Assembly (NCBI RefSeq): GCF_004114425.1
Contig: NZ_RDQF01000003.1
Coordinates: 208,599-272,598 of the forward strand
Source of the DNA: Bradyrhizobium vignae
GTDB taxonomy: Bacteria > Pseudomonadota > Alphaproteobacteria > Rhizobiales > Xanthobacteraceae
Direction: 5' to 3'
Length of the DNA: 64,000 nt
Made by a program: the position numbers and the translations under genes
Shown here: positions 41,556 through 49,866 of the stretch, piece after piece
Position numbering within the stretch: the first letter of the stretch is position 1
How the letters are laid out: every line of letters starts with the position of its first letter
Notes under the pieces: model-generated
Database searches by the model: none
Seen by the model: only the letters and a program-made list of their open reading frames with translations
Told to the model about the DNA's origin: nothing

Positions 41556-43361
41556 CTATACCCGAACCACCCCCTCAATAATCTTCGTAAATCCCTCTGA
41601 ATCGAGCGTGACGTAGGCCCCCGACTTCGGATCGAGCATGAATAGCGGATCGCTTATCGCGCCGGGGTCGAATCCCTCCCGCGCGAGCTCGCCCTTCTTC
41701 TGCTTGAAGGTCTCGGTCGCATCGATTTCGCTGGAGATACGGATGAAGACGGGACGGGCATAGGCCGGCAGCCGCTGCGCGAGATGGACGGGCAGTGCGG
41801 AAATGTCAAAGCCGTCGTTCACGACGAGCGCGCTCATGCCGGCACGGCCATCCGCTCCGGGAATGCTGACGCCATAGGTGGTGGCGTCGATCACGCCGGC
41901 GAAGTCGCGCACGGCATCGTTGACTTCCGAGGTCGCGACATTTTCGCCCTTCCAGCGGAAGGTGTCGCCGATGCGATCGACGAAATGGAAAAAGCCCTTG
42001 TCATCGATCCGCATCAGATCGCCAGTGCGGAACCAGGCATCGCCCTTGGCGAAGACGTCGCGCAGAATCTTCTTCTCGGTCTCACCGGCATCAGTGTAGC
42101 CCTCGAAGCGGCCGCCGCCCTCGTCCGCGGTTCCGATGCGGCCGATGGCCTCGCCGGGCTCGCCGCGAGCGCAGGCGATGCAGAAGCCCTCGTCATTGCG
42201 TAGAGGCGCGCCGCTGTCGGGATCGAGCTTGACGAGACTGGCCGGGAAGCGGTGCGCGAGCAGCGGCGGGACGCGCCCGATCGCGCCAGGCTGTCCCTCG
42301 ACGTTGAACAGCGAGAAATTGCCTTCCGTCGCCGCGTAGAATTCGAGGACGCGCGGAATGGAAAAGCGCGCCTGGAAATCCTCCCAGATGTCGCCGCGCA
42401 GGCCGTTGCCGCAGACGAGCCGCAGGCGGTGCTGATTCTCGTATTCCGACGGCGCCGCCTTCAGCAGGTAGCGGCAGAGCTCGCCGATATACTGGAACAG
42501 CGTGCAGTCATGCCGTACGACGTCAGGCCAGAAGTTCGAAGCCGAGAATTTTTCCGCAATCACCACCGAGCCGCCGGCGGCCAGCATGCTGCATGGCGCG
42601 ACGATGCCGCCGACCGAATGGAATAGCGGCAGACAATCGTAGAGCCGATCCTGCGGCGTCGCGCCCGTGAGGCCGGCGAACCAGAAGCCCCAATTGAGGA
42701 TGCGGCGATGGCTGATGCTGGCCGCTTTCGGCAGACCGGTGGTACCTGAGGTGTAGATCAGCAGCGCACGGTCGTTGATGCTGACCTTGCCGTGTTCCTC
42801 CGGCGAGAGCGGGCCATCGTCGAGGACAGCAAGCGCGGCATCGATCGCGCGTTCACCACGAGCATTGCCGTGGGTCCAAACCTTGGGCTGCGTCCTCATA
42901 TACGGCGTTGCGCTCTCCAGCACCACCACGAGATCGTGCGCGACGACGATGTGCGCCGGCTTTGCGAGATTGAGGCAATGCGCGAGCGATTGGCCGACAA
43001 GCTTCGTGTTGATCAGCGCAACCACACCGCCGATCCGGCTGATGCCGAGCCAGGCGGCAACATAGTCGATGCCGTTCGCCATGATCAGCGCAACGGTATC
43101 GCCCTTGGCCACGCCGACAGAGCGCGCCCAGCGCGCATAGCGGTTGATGCGCTTCGACAAGCCTTCATAGTCGAGCGCCGCGTCATCGGTGACCAGCGCG
43201 ATGCGATCAGGCTGGCGGACCGCCCAATCCTCGACGACATCGGCGAACAGCCGGCCTGGCAGCGTCTCGATCCGGGCTGTCAGCTCGATCGCCTTCAGCC
43301 AGATCTTAGAAGCCGAGGACGTGCGCGCCGCTTTCGGCTGCTCGATGACGCCGGTGGTCAT
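41556..43361 (-). CDS. FATP-type (very long chain) acyl-CoA synthetase
   Basis: The 601-residue protein belongs to the FATP/ACSVL group. It has IYTSGTTGLPKAASISH (P-loop), EFYAATEGNFSLFN in place of the usual YGSTE, GDAWFRTGDLMRIDDKGFF, and FRWKGENVATSEV with the VLACS-type motif. The C-terminus ends ETFKQKKGELAREGF. It lies upstream of the ACP cassette in the same direction, so it could supply acyl groups to it. Alternatively it is simple uptake and activation of long or unusual fatty acids. ATG 43361 was chosen. Confidence 0.92.
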   Translation of the reverse strand: MTTGVIEQPKAARTSSASKIWLKAIELTARIETLPGRLFADVVEDWAVRQPDRIALVTDDAALDYEGLSKRINRYARWARSVGVAKGDTVALIMANGIDYVAAWLGISRIGGVVALINTKLVGQSLAHCLNLAKPAHIVVAHDLVVVLESATPYMRTQPKVWTHGNARGERAIDAALAVLDDGPLSPEEHGKVSINDRALLIYTSGTTGLPKAASISHRRILNWGFWFAGLTGATPQDRLYDCLPLFHSVGGIVAPCSMLAAGGSVVIAEKFSASNFWPDVVRHDCTLFQYIGELCRYLLKAAPSEYENQHRLRLVCGNGLRGDIWEDFQARFSIPRVLEFYAATEGNFSLFNVEGQPGAIGRVPPLLAHRFPASLVKLDPDSGAPLRNDEGFCIACARGEPGEAIGRIGTADEGGGRFEGYTDAGETEKKILRDVFAKGDAWFRTGDLMRIDDKGFFHFVDRIGDTFRWKGENVATSEVNDAVRDFAGVIDATTYGVSIPGADGRAGMSALVVNDGFDISALPVHLAQRLPAYARPVFIRISSEIDATETFKQKKGELAREGFDPGAISDPLFMLDPKSGAYVTLDSEGFTKIIEGVVRV

Positions 43362-43724
43362 GTTGTTCACTCTTGCGGACCGTCTGCTGGTTTCCGGCAA
43401 CTTAGCCCGCCCGCCCTGCCCAGGTGTTAAGGGACAAGGTAAAACTCCGTTAGTGTGCGATTAACTCTAGCCATCCTTTACCAAGTCGATCGGATCGGCG
43501 TGCGCGGCTGCACAATTCTTGCGATAGCAGCGATGCCGAGCGGGCACTCTTACCCTCTCCCCTGGAAGAGAGTGGCGCGCGCAGCGCGACGGGTGAGGGT
43601 CTCTCTCCTCACGGGCCATCTCGCCATTGGCGACAACCCTCATCCGGCGCTTCGCGCCACCTTCTCCCGCAAGGAGCGAAGGAAGAAGAGCGCGTGGCTT
43701 CAGTTTCTTGTTGAGGCAAGACAG
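43362..43724. repeat. Intergenic region with CCCTCTCCC-type repeat (about 43550-43690)
   Basis: The 363-base gap holds, at about 43550-43690, a degenerate palindrome: ACCCTCTCCCCTGGAAGAGA, then GGCGCGCGCAGCGCG, then CCCTCATCCGGCGCTTCGCG and CACCTTCTCCCGCAAGGAGC. Similar remnants occur near 13832 (CTTCTCCCGTTGTGGGAGAG). The remainder is a short AT-richer stretch with no gene seen; it probably holds the FATP-gene promoter. Confidence 0.6.
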
Positions 43725-44705
43725 ATGATCACCAGACGACATTTCCTTCAAACCGCCGCCTGCACCGCAGCCGCGCTCGCCGCGCCGCGTGCCTTTGCTC
43801 TCGACAATCCGTCCTATCCCGCGCGCAGTGTGAAATGGGTGGTGCCCTATGCGCCCGGTGGCGCGACCGACCTGCTGTCTCGGCTGCTCTGCCAGCGGCT
43901 GTCCGACCGGCTCGGCCAGACCTTCGTCGTCGAGAACAAGCCCGGCGCCGGCAGCAATATCGGGACGCAGGCGGTCATCTCTTCCGCACCCGACGGCTAC
44001 ACGCTGCTGCTGACCTCGACCGCGAACGCGATCAACGCCTCGTTCGATCCGGCGTTGCCCTATGATTTCGCCAAGGGCATCGCACCGGTCGCCGGCGTTG
44101 CGCGGATACCGCTGGTGCTGGTCGTCAACAACGACCTGCCGGTGAAGACCGTCGCCGACTTCATCGCCTACGCCAAGGCCAATCCCGGCAAGATATCGAT
44201 CGCCTCCTCGGGCATCGGCACCTCGCTGCACCTCTCCGGCGAATTGTTCAAGTCGCTGGCCGGCGTGCAGTTCACCCACGTCCCCTATCGCGGCTCGGCG
44301 CCGGGCCTGACCGATATGATGAGCGGGCAGATCCAGGGCATGTTCGACAATGTCTCCTCGTCCTTCGAGCTGGTGCGCGCCGGCAAGCTGCGCGCCCTCG
44401 GCATCACCACGCGCGAGCGCTCGGAAATCTTGCCCGACGTGCCGTCGATCGCCGACGCGCTGCCCGGCTACGAGACGTCATCGTTCTACGGCGTCGGCGC
44501 CCCGCGCGACACGCCGCGCGAGATCGTCGATCTGCTCAATCGCGAGATCGACGCCGCGCTGTCTGATTCCGGTATCAAGGCCCGTGTCGCCGAGCTCGGC
44601 GCGATCCCGCTGCACGGCAATGCCCATGAGTTCGGCAACATGCTGGCGACGGAAACCGATCGCTGGCGCAAGGTGGTCGAGCTGTCGGGAATCAGGAAGG
44701 ATTGA
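43725..44705 (+). CDS. Bug/TctC family periplasmic solute receptor, Tat-type signal
   Basis: The 326-residue protein starts MITRRHFLQTAACTAAALAA, with a twin-arginine motif (RRHFL) before the hydrophobic core. The Bug fold follows: VKWVVPYAPGGATDLLSRLL, VENKPGAGSNIGTQAV, DGYTLLLTSTAN, then FTHVPYRGSAPGLTDMMSGQ and APRDTPREIVDLLN. These bind carboxylates for tripartite tricarboxylate transporters. No TctA/TctB genes are adjacent, so it is an orphan. GAGGCAAG lies just before ATG 43725. Confidence 0.92.
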   Translation: MITRRHFLQTAACTAAALAAPRAFALDNPSYPARSVKWVVPYAPGGATDLLSRLLCQRLSDRLGQTFVVENKPGAGSNIGTQAVISSAPDGYTLLLTSTANAINASFDPALPYDFAKGIAPVAGVARIPLVLVVNNDLPVKTVADFIAYAKANPGKISIASSGIGTSLHLSGELFKSLAGVQFTHVPYRGSAPGLTDMMSGQIQGMFDNVSSSFELVRAGKLRALGITTRERSEILPDVPSIADALPGYETSSFYGVGAPRDTPREIVDLLNREIDAALSDSGIKARVAELGAIPLHGNAHEFGNMLATETDRWRKVVELSGIRKD

Positions 44706-44737
44706 CCTTGCGAGGGTCTGCTCGCAAGGCGCGCCGA

Positions 44738-45019
44738 TTACCCGTTGGGCCACTCGCCGCTACGCCGCAAGCGAGATCGCGGCGGCGCGTGGACCGGATA
44801 GTACGGATTGAGATCGCAGATCGCCGAACGGCCGGCGGCCGTGGCGCGACACTGCGGCAGCGAGGTGAAGGAGCAGTCGTACCACTCCCCACCACCGCCG
44901 TTCGCGCCGGAATAGACGTGCATGCAGACGGGATAACGCGGATCAAAGGTCTGCGCCTGGGATGGCGCGGCCGGAAGCAGCGCGCCGGCAATCATGATCA
45001 GGCCGAACGAGAAACGCAT
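44738..45019 (-). CDS. DUF3551 family small exported protein (copy 2)
   Basis: The 93-residue protein has a signal peptide (LIMIAGALLPAAPSQA) and the DUF3551 core: FDPRYPVCMHVYSGANGG, WYDCSFTSLPQCRATAAGR and CDLNPYYP. Four Cys are conserved with its neighbour. The tail is short and basic. It is a tandem paralogue of the gene at 45052-45330. Confidence 0.85.
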   Translation of the reverse strand: MRFSFGLIMIAGALLPAAPSQAQTFDPRYPVCMHVYSGANGGGGEWYDCSFTSLPQCRATAAGRSAICDLNPYYPVHAPPRSRLRRSGEWPNG

Positions 45020-45051
45020 GGAAGGTAGTCTGCTATGCCGCATCGGAATCG

Positions 45052-45330
45052 CTAATGCACTTTCTTGTGACGCCGGCGCGGCGGCGGCGGTTCATCGAAG
45101 GCGTAATAAGGATTGAGATCGCAGCTGGCCGCGCGGCCCGATGCCGTGGCGCGACATTGCGGCAGCGACGTGAAGGAACAGTCGAAATAGTCACCACCGC
45201 CACCGGTGAAGCCCCCGGGCGTATAGACGTGCATACATACCGGGTAGCGCGGATCGTAGGTCTGGGCGCTGGCATCGGCGGCAACGAACAGCGTGGCAAT
45301 CGCGATGAGGGTCAAAATCGGCAAGCGCAT
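45052..45330 (-). CDS. DUF3551 family small exported protein (copy 1)
   Basis: The 92-residue protein has a signal peptide (LTLIAIATLFVAADASA) and the core YDPRYPVCMHVYTPGGF, YFDCSFTSLPQCRATASGR and CDLNPYYAFDEPPPP, nearly identical in the Cys-bearing parts to the downstream copy. DUF3551 proteins occur in many copies in Bradyrhizobium, and their role is unknown. Confidence 0.87.
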   Translation of the reverse strand: MRLPILTLIAIATLFVAADASAQTYDPRYPVCMHVYTPGGFTGGGGDYFDCSFTSLPQCRATASGRAASCDLNPYYAFDEPPPPRRRHKKVH

Positions 45331-45454
45331 GGAGACATCCTCGACATCGACGGTGTCGGCTGATGCCGACGGCCTGCTATGGCATAACGGCAGGCCGGAG
45401 GCGACTGTTCCTAGGGACAGATGACGGCAAGGTGAGTACGCTGGGGCTGCGGCG

Positions 45455-47332
45455 CTACGCGCCGAGCCCCTGTAACACCAGCCGGTTCAGCCTTGCCGCG
45501 AACGCCGCCGGGTCTTCCGGCAATTCGCCGTCCAGGATCTGCGCCTGTTCGAGCAGGAGCAGGCTGAGATCGTCGACGACCTTCGAGCCAGCTTGCGCCT
45601 TGGTGACCGCGGTGACCAGCGGATGGCGCAGATTGATTTCGAGGATCGGCTTGGTCTTCATGCCGCGGTTCTGCTGCGACAGGATGCGCTCGAGCTCGCG
45701 GCTGGGGCCCTGGCTATCGGCGACGAGGCAGGAGGCCGAGCTGGTAAGCCGCGTCGAGGCCTTGACGTCGCTGACGCGCTCGCCGAGCGAGGCCTTGATG
45801 ACCGCGATGGTGGCCGCTTCGTCCGCGGCGGGCTCGTCCTTCCTCGGCTCGTCCTTGTCGTCGATACGCGGGATCAGGTCGAGATTGAGATCGCCCTGGC
45901 TCAGCGACTTCAGCGGCTTGCCTTCGAACTCCGATGGCATCGAGGTCCAGAAGGCATCGACAGGATCGGACAGCAGCAGCACCTCGATGCCGCGCGCGGT
46001 CGCAGCTTCCAGCCGCGGGTTGGATTTCAGCCGCTCGATGCTGTCGCCGACCAGATAATAGATCTCGGTCTGGTTCGGCTTGAAGTCGGCGACGACCTGC
46101 TTCAGCGACCGCTTCTCGCCCGACGTGGTGGTGAAGCGCGACAGCGCGAGCAGCTTTTCGCGCCGCTCGAAATCCTCGTAGATGCCTTCCTTCAATACCG
46201 CGCCGAAGGCGTCCCATATCTTGGTAAAATTGTCCGGATCCTTCTCGGCAAGGCTTTCGAGCTCGGATACGACGCGGGTCGCCACCGCTTTGCGGATCTG
46301 CGCGAGCTGCGGATTGTTCTGGAGCATCTCGCGCGAAATATTGAGCGGGAGATCTTCGCTGTCGACCACGCCGCGGATGAAGCGCAAGTAGCCCGGCAAC
46401 AGATCGGCATCATCGGTGATGAAGACACGCCGGACGTAGAGCTTCACTCGCCCCTTGCGGTTCGGCTCGAACAGGTCGAACGGCTTGGTCGAGGGCGCGA
46501 ACAGCAGCACGGCGTAGGAGTAGCGCCCTTCCGCGCGGTAATGCAGCGTCATGGCGGGATCGTCGAAGGCGGAGGCGATCTGCTGATAGGCCTTCTTGTA
46601 ATCGTCTGCCGTCAGCGCGGATTTCGCGCGCTGCCACAGCGCGCTCGCCGAATTGATCTGGCGCGGCTCACCTTCTTCCGGCACGAGCTCGATCGGAAAC
46701 AGGATGTTGTCCGAATAGGCCGTGACGATGCGCTGGATCTCGTAGGTCTCGAGATACCTTTTCGCATCGTCCTTCAGATGCAGGACGATCTCGGTGCCGC
46801 GCGTCACGCGCGCCGCCTCCTCGTCGCTGGCACGGGCGATTTCGAAGCCGGAGCCGCCGGAGGAGGTCCACGTCCAGACGTCGCTCTCCCCGGCGCGGCG
46901 GCTGATCACGACGATCTTCTCGGCGACCATGAAGGCGGAATAGAAGCCAACGCCGAACTGGCCGATCAGGCCGAGCCCGTCCTTGGCCTCTTTCAGCTTG
47001 GACACGAACGCCTTGGTGCCGGAACGGGCGATGGTGCCGAGGTGGTCGATCAGCTCCTGCCGCTCCATGCCGATGCCATTGTCGGCGATCGTGAGCGTCT
47101 TGGCCGTCTTGTTCGGAATGATGCGGATCTTGAGCGTGTCGCCTTCACCCAGCAGGGCGGGACTTGCGATGGCCTCGTAGCGCAGCTTGTCGCAGGCATC
47201 GGAGGCATTGGAGATGAGTTCGCGGAGGAAGATGTCGGTTTCCGAATAAACGGAGTGCACCATCAGGTGCAGCAGTTCGGAAACTTCGGCCTGGAAAGGC
47301 TGCGTATGCACAGCCGTATCTGACGTCGTCAT
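45455..47332 (-). CDS. htpG: Hsp90 chaperone HtpG
   Basis: The 625-residue ATP-dependent chaperone starts with the GHKL ATPase domain ([53 protein letters not shown]). The middle domain has [13 protein letters not shown], and the C-terminal dimer domain ends [12 protein letters not shown]. The standard bacterial length and all ATP motifs are present. A GC hairpin overlaps the stop codon. It clients unfolding proteins under heat stress. Confidence 0.97.
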   Translation of the reverse strand: MTTSDTAVHTQPFQAEVSELLHLMVHSVYSETDIFLRELISNASDACDKLRYEAIASPALLGEGDTLKIRIIPNKTAKTLTIADNGIGMERQELIDHLGTIARSGTKAFVSKLKEAKDGLGLIGQFGVGFYSAFMVAEKIVVISRRAGESDVWTWTSSGGSGFEIARASDEEAARVTRGTEIVLHLKDDAKRYLETYEIQRIVTAYSDNILFPIELVPEEGEPRQINSASALWQRAKSALTADDYKKAYQQIASAFDDPAMTLHYRAEGRYSYAVLLFAPSTKPFDLFEPNRKGRVKLYVRRVFITDDADLLPGYLRFIRGVVDSEDLPLNISREMLQNNPQLAQIRKAVATRVVSELESLAEKDPDNFTKIWDAFGAVLKEGIYEDFERREKLLALSRFTTTSGEKRSLKQVVADFKPNQTEIYYLVGDSIERLKSNPRLEAATARGIEVLLLSDPVDAFWTSMPSEFEGKPLKSLSQGDLNLDLIPRIDDKDEPRKDEPAADEAATIAVIKASLGERVSDVKASTRLTSSASCLVADSQGPSRELERILSQQNRGMKTKPILEINLRHPLVTAVTKAQAGSKVVDDLSLLLLEQAQILDGELPEDPAAFAARLNRLVLQGLGA

Positions 47333-47445
47333 GCGCTTACCCGGTCAAAACAAAGGGAGGAACCCGGATATAGCGCGAGGCAACGGCGGATCAAGAGGAT
47401 GTGAAGCATCCCCCCGGCGCAGCCACCATCACAAGGGGGCGCGGA

Positions 47446-47853
47446 TCAGGTCACGCAACGGCCGGGCTGGAGCAGCCTTGCGACCTCGGTCAGGGAGCTG
47501 ACCATCGGCTCACAGGCGATCGTCGGCTTGGTGCGAGGCTTCTTCTGGTTCTGGAGCAGCACGGGCGGCTTGGCGTTGCCGCTCTCGATCACCGCCGGGA
47601 CCCGCAGCAGCACCGACGTATCGGGAAGGTCGTTCAACCGCATCGACACCGTGCGGGTGGAAACTGCTGCCGGCTGGACCTCCCCGAGCCGGTCCGCCTT
47701 CGCGGCGCGATTGACGTTGTGGCCCGGCTTGTCAGCCTTGGCGGCGACCGCTTGCCAGCGGTCAGCCAGATCGTGGCCGGAGGCTAATTGCACGGCGCCA
47801 AGCGAGGCGGCGATCGCGATGGCGCTCAAAAATACCTTTTGAATCTGTGACAT
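47446..47853 (-). CDS. Exported hypothetical protein
   Basis: The 135-residue protein has a signal peptide (VFLSAIAIAASLGAVQLASG), then a Lys/Ala-rich stretch (AVAAKADKPGHNVNRAAKAD). The C-terminal segment has two Cys (TIACEPMVSSLTEVARLL and PGRCVT) that could form a disulphide. ATG 47853 fits the signal peptide. No domain is recognised; similar Cys-ended exported proteins are common in Bradyrhizobium. Confidence 0.7.
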   Translation of the reverse strand: MSQIQKVFLSAIAIAASLGAVQLASGHDLADRWQAVAAKADKPGHNVNRAAKADRLGEVQPAAVSTRTVSMRLNDLPDTSVLLRVPAVIESGNAKPPVLLQNQKKPRTKPTIACEPMVSSLTEVARLLQPGRCVT

Positions 47854-47929
47854 GGCTGACGGTCCCTCGCCCCATGGCGATCGCGGGAACAACGCCGGCA
47901 GAGGATCGGGGGTTCTCGGCCGTTACGAT

Positions 47930-48095
47930 CACTTAACCGTGTGCGAAAAATGCCGCAGGGCCGACAAAATATTTCGCAAGCCGTGGAACGACTCTGCCAG
48001 TCGGGAGTCGTCTCAGCAGCCGGCTATTCCCCCCTGCCCCATAAGCCGGCGACGTAGGGCGCGACTGTGGTGATGCCAGTCGCGCCTTACTTTTG
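47930..48095 (+). ncRNA. Candidate small RNA
   Basis: A strong plus-strand terminator at 48054-48094 has no plus-strand gene before it. Upstream lie two hairpins: ACGACTC/GAGTCGT (47988-48011) and GCCGGC/GCCGGC (48019-48050), whose 20-base loop holds CCCCCCTGCCCC. C-rich loops that can pair with Shine-Dalgarno sequences are typical of alphaproteobacterial sRNAs. The 5' end and promoter are unknown. Confidence 0.4.
48054..48094 (+). terminator. Rho-independent terminator, plus strand, without an upstream gene
   Basis: GTAGGGCGCGACTG (48054-48067) pairs with CAGTCGCGCCTTAC (48077-48090) over 14 bases (one G-U), then TTTT follows. The minus strand has no T run, so it does not serve the minus-strand neighbour. 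Confidence 0.7.
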
Positions 48096-48120
48096 TCTGG
48101 AGCTCACTTGGTGCGAGTTA

Positions 48121-48732
48121 TTAGGCCTTCCCCGTCAGCCAGTCCCGCCCCTCGCCATAGAGCTTCTCGACCTCAGGCCCGATCAGGCCCGGCATGTCAC
48201 GCTTGACCTTGTAGCCGATCAGCTCCTGCGCATAGGCGAGGTGGCGATAGCCTTCGGGCAGCGCAGCGAGCGCCTGCTGATCGAGGCGAAGCGTCGCGGC
48301 AGGATCGACCGGATCAATCCGGTCCTTCTCATAGATCGGCTGGCGGCGGACGATGCCCCATTTGCTAATACCTGATTGGTCCTGCCGCTTCTCCAGGAAA
48401 TCGTAGAACCGCCCGGTGCAGACGACGTCGCAGAGCACGTCGTGCACCAGAGCGCGCTGCGAGATCGTCATCTTGGTCTGGGCGATGGCCCGCTCGCCGG
48501 CGAGATCGATGCTCGTGCCACCGAGGAAATGCAGGATGCGCACGCCCTTGGCAAACCCCTCCTGGCTGACGCGTATGAAATCCCGCGCCGGTCCCTGAAA
48601 CCAGGTGGCGGACATCCAGCCCTCTTGGTGCCAGACGGTGGCAAACCGCTCCCAATCACCAGCATCGCGCCACACCACCCAGTTCTCGACGAGGTCGCGA
48701 ATGGCAAGGCGATCGAGGAGTTGCTGATCCAT
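48121..48732 (-). CDS. NTF2-like (SnoaL_4-type) protein
   Basis: The 203-residue protein has the cone fold opening MDQQLLDRLAIRDLVENWV, then WRDAGDWERFATVWHQEGWM and HFLGGTSIDLAGERAIAQTK, followed by CDVVCTGRFYDFLEK. These are hallmarks of dehydratase/isomerase-like NTF2 proteins of the SnoaL type used in aromatic or polyketide pathways. Catalysis is not predictable. It is an isolated minus-strand gene; the neighbours give no pathway. Confidence 0.85.
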   Translation of the reverse strand: MDQQLLDRLAIRDLVENWVVWRDAGDWERFATVWHQEGWMSATWFQGPARDFIRVSQEGFAKGVRILHFLGGTSIDLAGERAIAQTKMTISQRALVHDVLCDVVCTGRFYDFLEKRQDQSGISKWGIVRRQPIYEKDRIDPVDPAATLRLDQQALAALPEGYRHLAYAQELIGYKVKRDMPGLIGPEVEKLYGEGRDWLTGKA

Positions 48733-48915
48733 GGTCGTGTCTCTCCCGGCGGCTTGAGCCTGCAATGGATGTCATCGGCCCGACGTATCAAAGGGGCAAT
48801 TTGGTCGCCGTCAAGCGGCAGGGCATCGCGGTCGTTCCAGCTGCCCACAACGGAGTGAGCGCGATGCGTGCGACACGCCTTGCAATCAACCGGACGGCGA
48901 TTAGTATCCGCGACG

Positions 48916-49770
48916 ATGCAGATGAAATCCCCCTTGCTGGCCGCATTTCTCGGATTGCTTGCGGCTTTCCCTTCCGATGCGCAGACGTATACGCAGAGTG
49001 AGAATGCCCAGGCCTGGAAGGCGAGGCTGTCAGCACACATCGCCAAGAGCAGGTTATTTCCAGCCCAGGCACTGGGGCAAACCGGTGAGGCCAAGGTTGG
49101 CTTCGTCATCGACCGGTCGGGCAAATTGGTCTCGCGGGCACTGGCGGCGAGCACCGGCTCGCGACTGCTCGACGATGTGGCGCTGGAGATCGTCGCCCGC
49201 GCCCAACCGTTCCCCGAGCCGCCTTCGGAGCTGAAGGACGAGACGTTCTCCTTTACGGTGCCGATTGTCTTCAACGGCCGGAAATTCCAGGTGCCGACGA
49301 ACGGGGTGATGCTGAGCACGCCGGCTTCCGGCCTCGCAGAGTCCGAGGCTATGGCCGCGTGGCGCAAAGCGGTCACCGAGCACGTCTGGCGCAACAGGGT
49401 ATTTCCTCCGCAGGCGATCGGCCAAAGGGCCGATGCCGGCGTGACATTCGTGGTCGATCGCTCGGGCAAATTGATCTCAAGCGCTTTGGTGGAAAGCACG
49501 GGCTTCGCACCGCTGGACGCCGCGACGCTGGCCATGGTCGAGCGATCCGCGCCATTCCCGAAACCGCCCACCGAGGCGAAGGACGATTTACAGAGAATAA
49601 CCGTCCTCATAGCTTTCGACGGGACGCAGCCAAACCTGGCGCCGTCACCGGAAGGAGAGAAATTGCTTCAAACCTGGATCGAGGGCCAGCCCAAGCTGAA
49701 TGCGAAATCCCCTGGACCGGATGATACAAAGCTAAACTCGATGCTTCGCAGCATCTGCCGCGGCTGCTGA
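48916..49770 (+). CDS. Periplasmic protein with two TonB C-terminal domains
   Basis: The 284-residue protein has a cleavable-looking signal (PLLAAFLGLLAAFPSDAQ) and two TonB_C domains: GFVIDRSGKLVSRALAASTG (about 50-130) and TFVVDRSGKLISSALVESTG (about 165-245). Each is followed by PFPEPP/PFPKPP. Unlike a true TonB it has no Pro-rich spacer and no retained N-terminal anchor. ATG 48916 was chosen. Its partner is unknown; no ExoB/ExbD or receptor lies nearby. Confidence 0.83.
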   Translation: MQMKSPLLAAFLGLLAAFPSDAQTYTQSENAQAWKARLSAHIAKSRLFPAQALGQTGEAKVGFVIDRSGKLVSRALAASTGSRLLDDVALEIVARAQPFPEPPSELKDETFSFTVPIVFNGRKFQVPTNGVMLSTPASGLAESEAMAAWRKAVTEHVWRNRVFPPQAIGQRADAGVTFVVDRSGKLISSALVESTGFAPLDAATLAMVERSAPFPKPPTEAKDDLQRITVLIAFDGTQPNLAPSPEGEKLLQTWIEGQPKLNAKSPGPDDTKLNSMLRSICRGC

Positions 49771-49810
49771 GGCAGAGCAGGACGACGCTCCGCCGCCATA
49801 TAAGCCGCCA

Positions 49811-49844
49811 TATAATAAGAACGGCGCGCCTTGCGACGCGCCGT
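49811..49844 (-). terminator. Terminator of phyR
   Basis: ACGGCGCG (49821-49828) and CGCGCCGT (49837-49844) pair; on the minus strand the stem is followed by TTCTTATTATA. Confidence 0.75.
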
Positions 49845-49866
49845 CCCGTGTTCGATACAGGCCTTC

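Noticed and set aside
45430..45470. GC hairpin overlapping the htpG stop as a terminator
   Set aside because: It has no T tract on the minus strand; it may be only coding-end symmetry.
48765..49001. Open frame overlapping the double-TonB_C gene start
   Set aside because: It overlaps the signal peptide region of a well-supported gene and has no domain or Shine-Dalgarno site.
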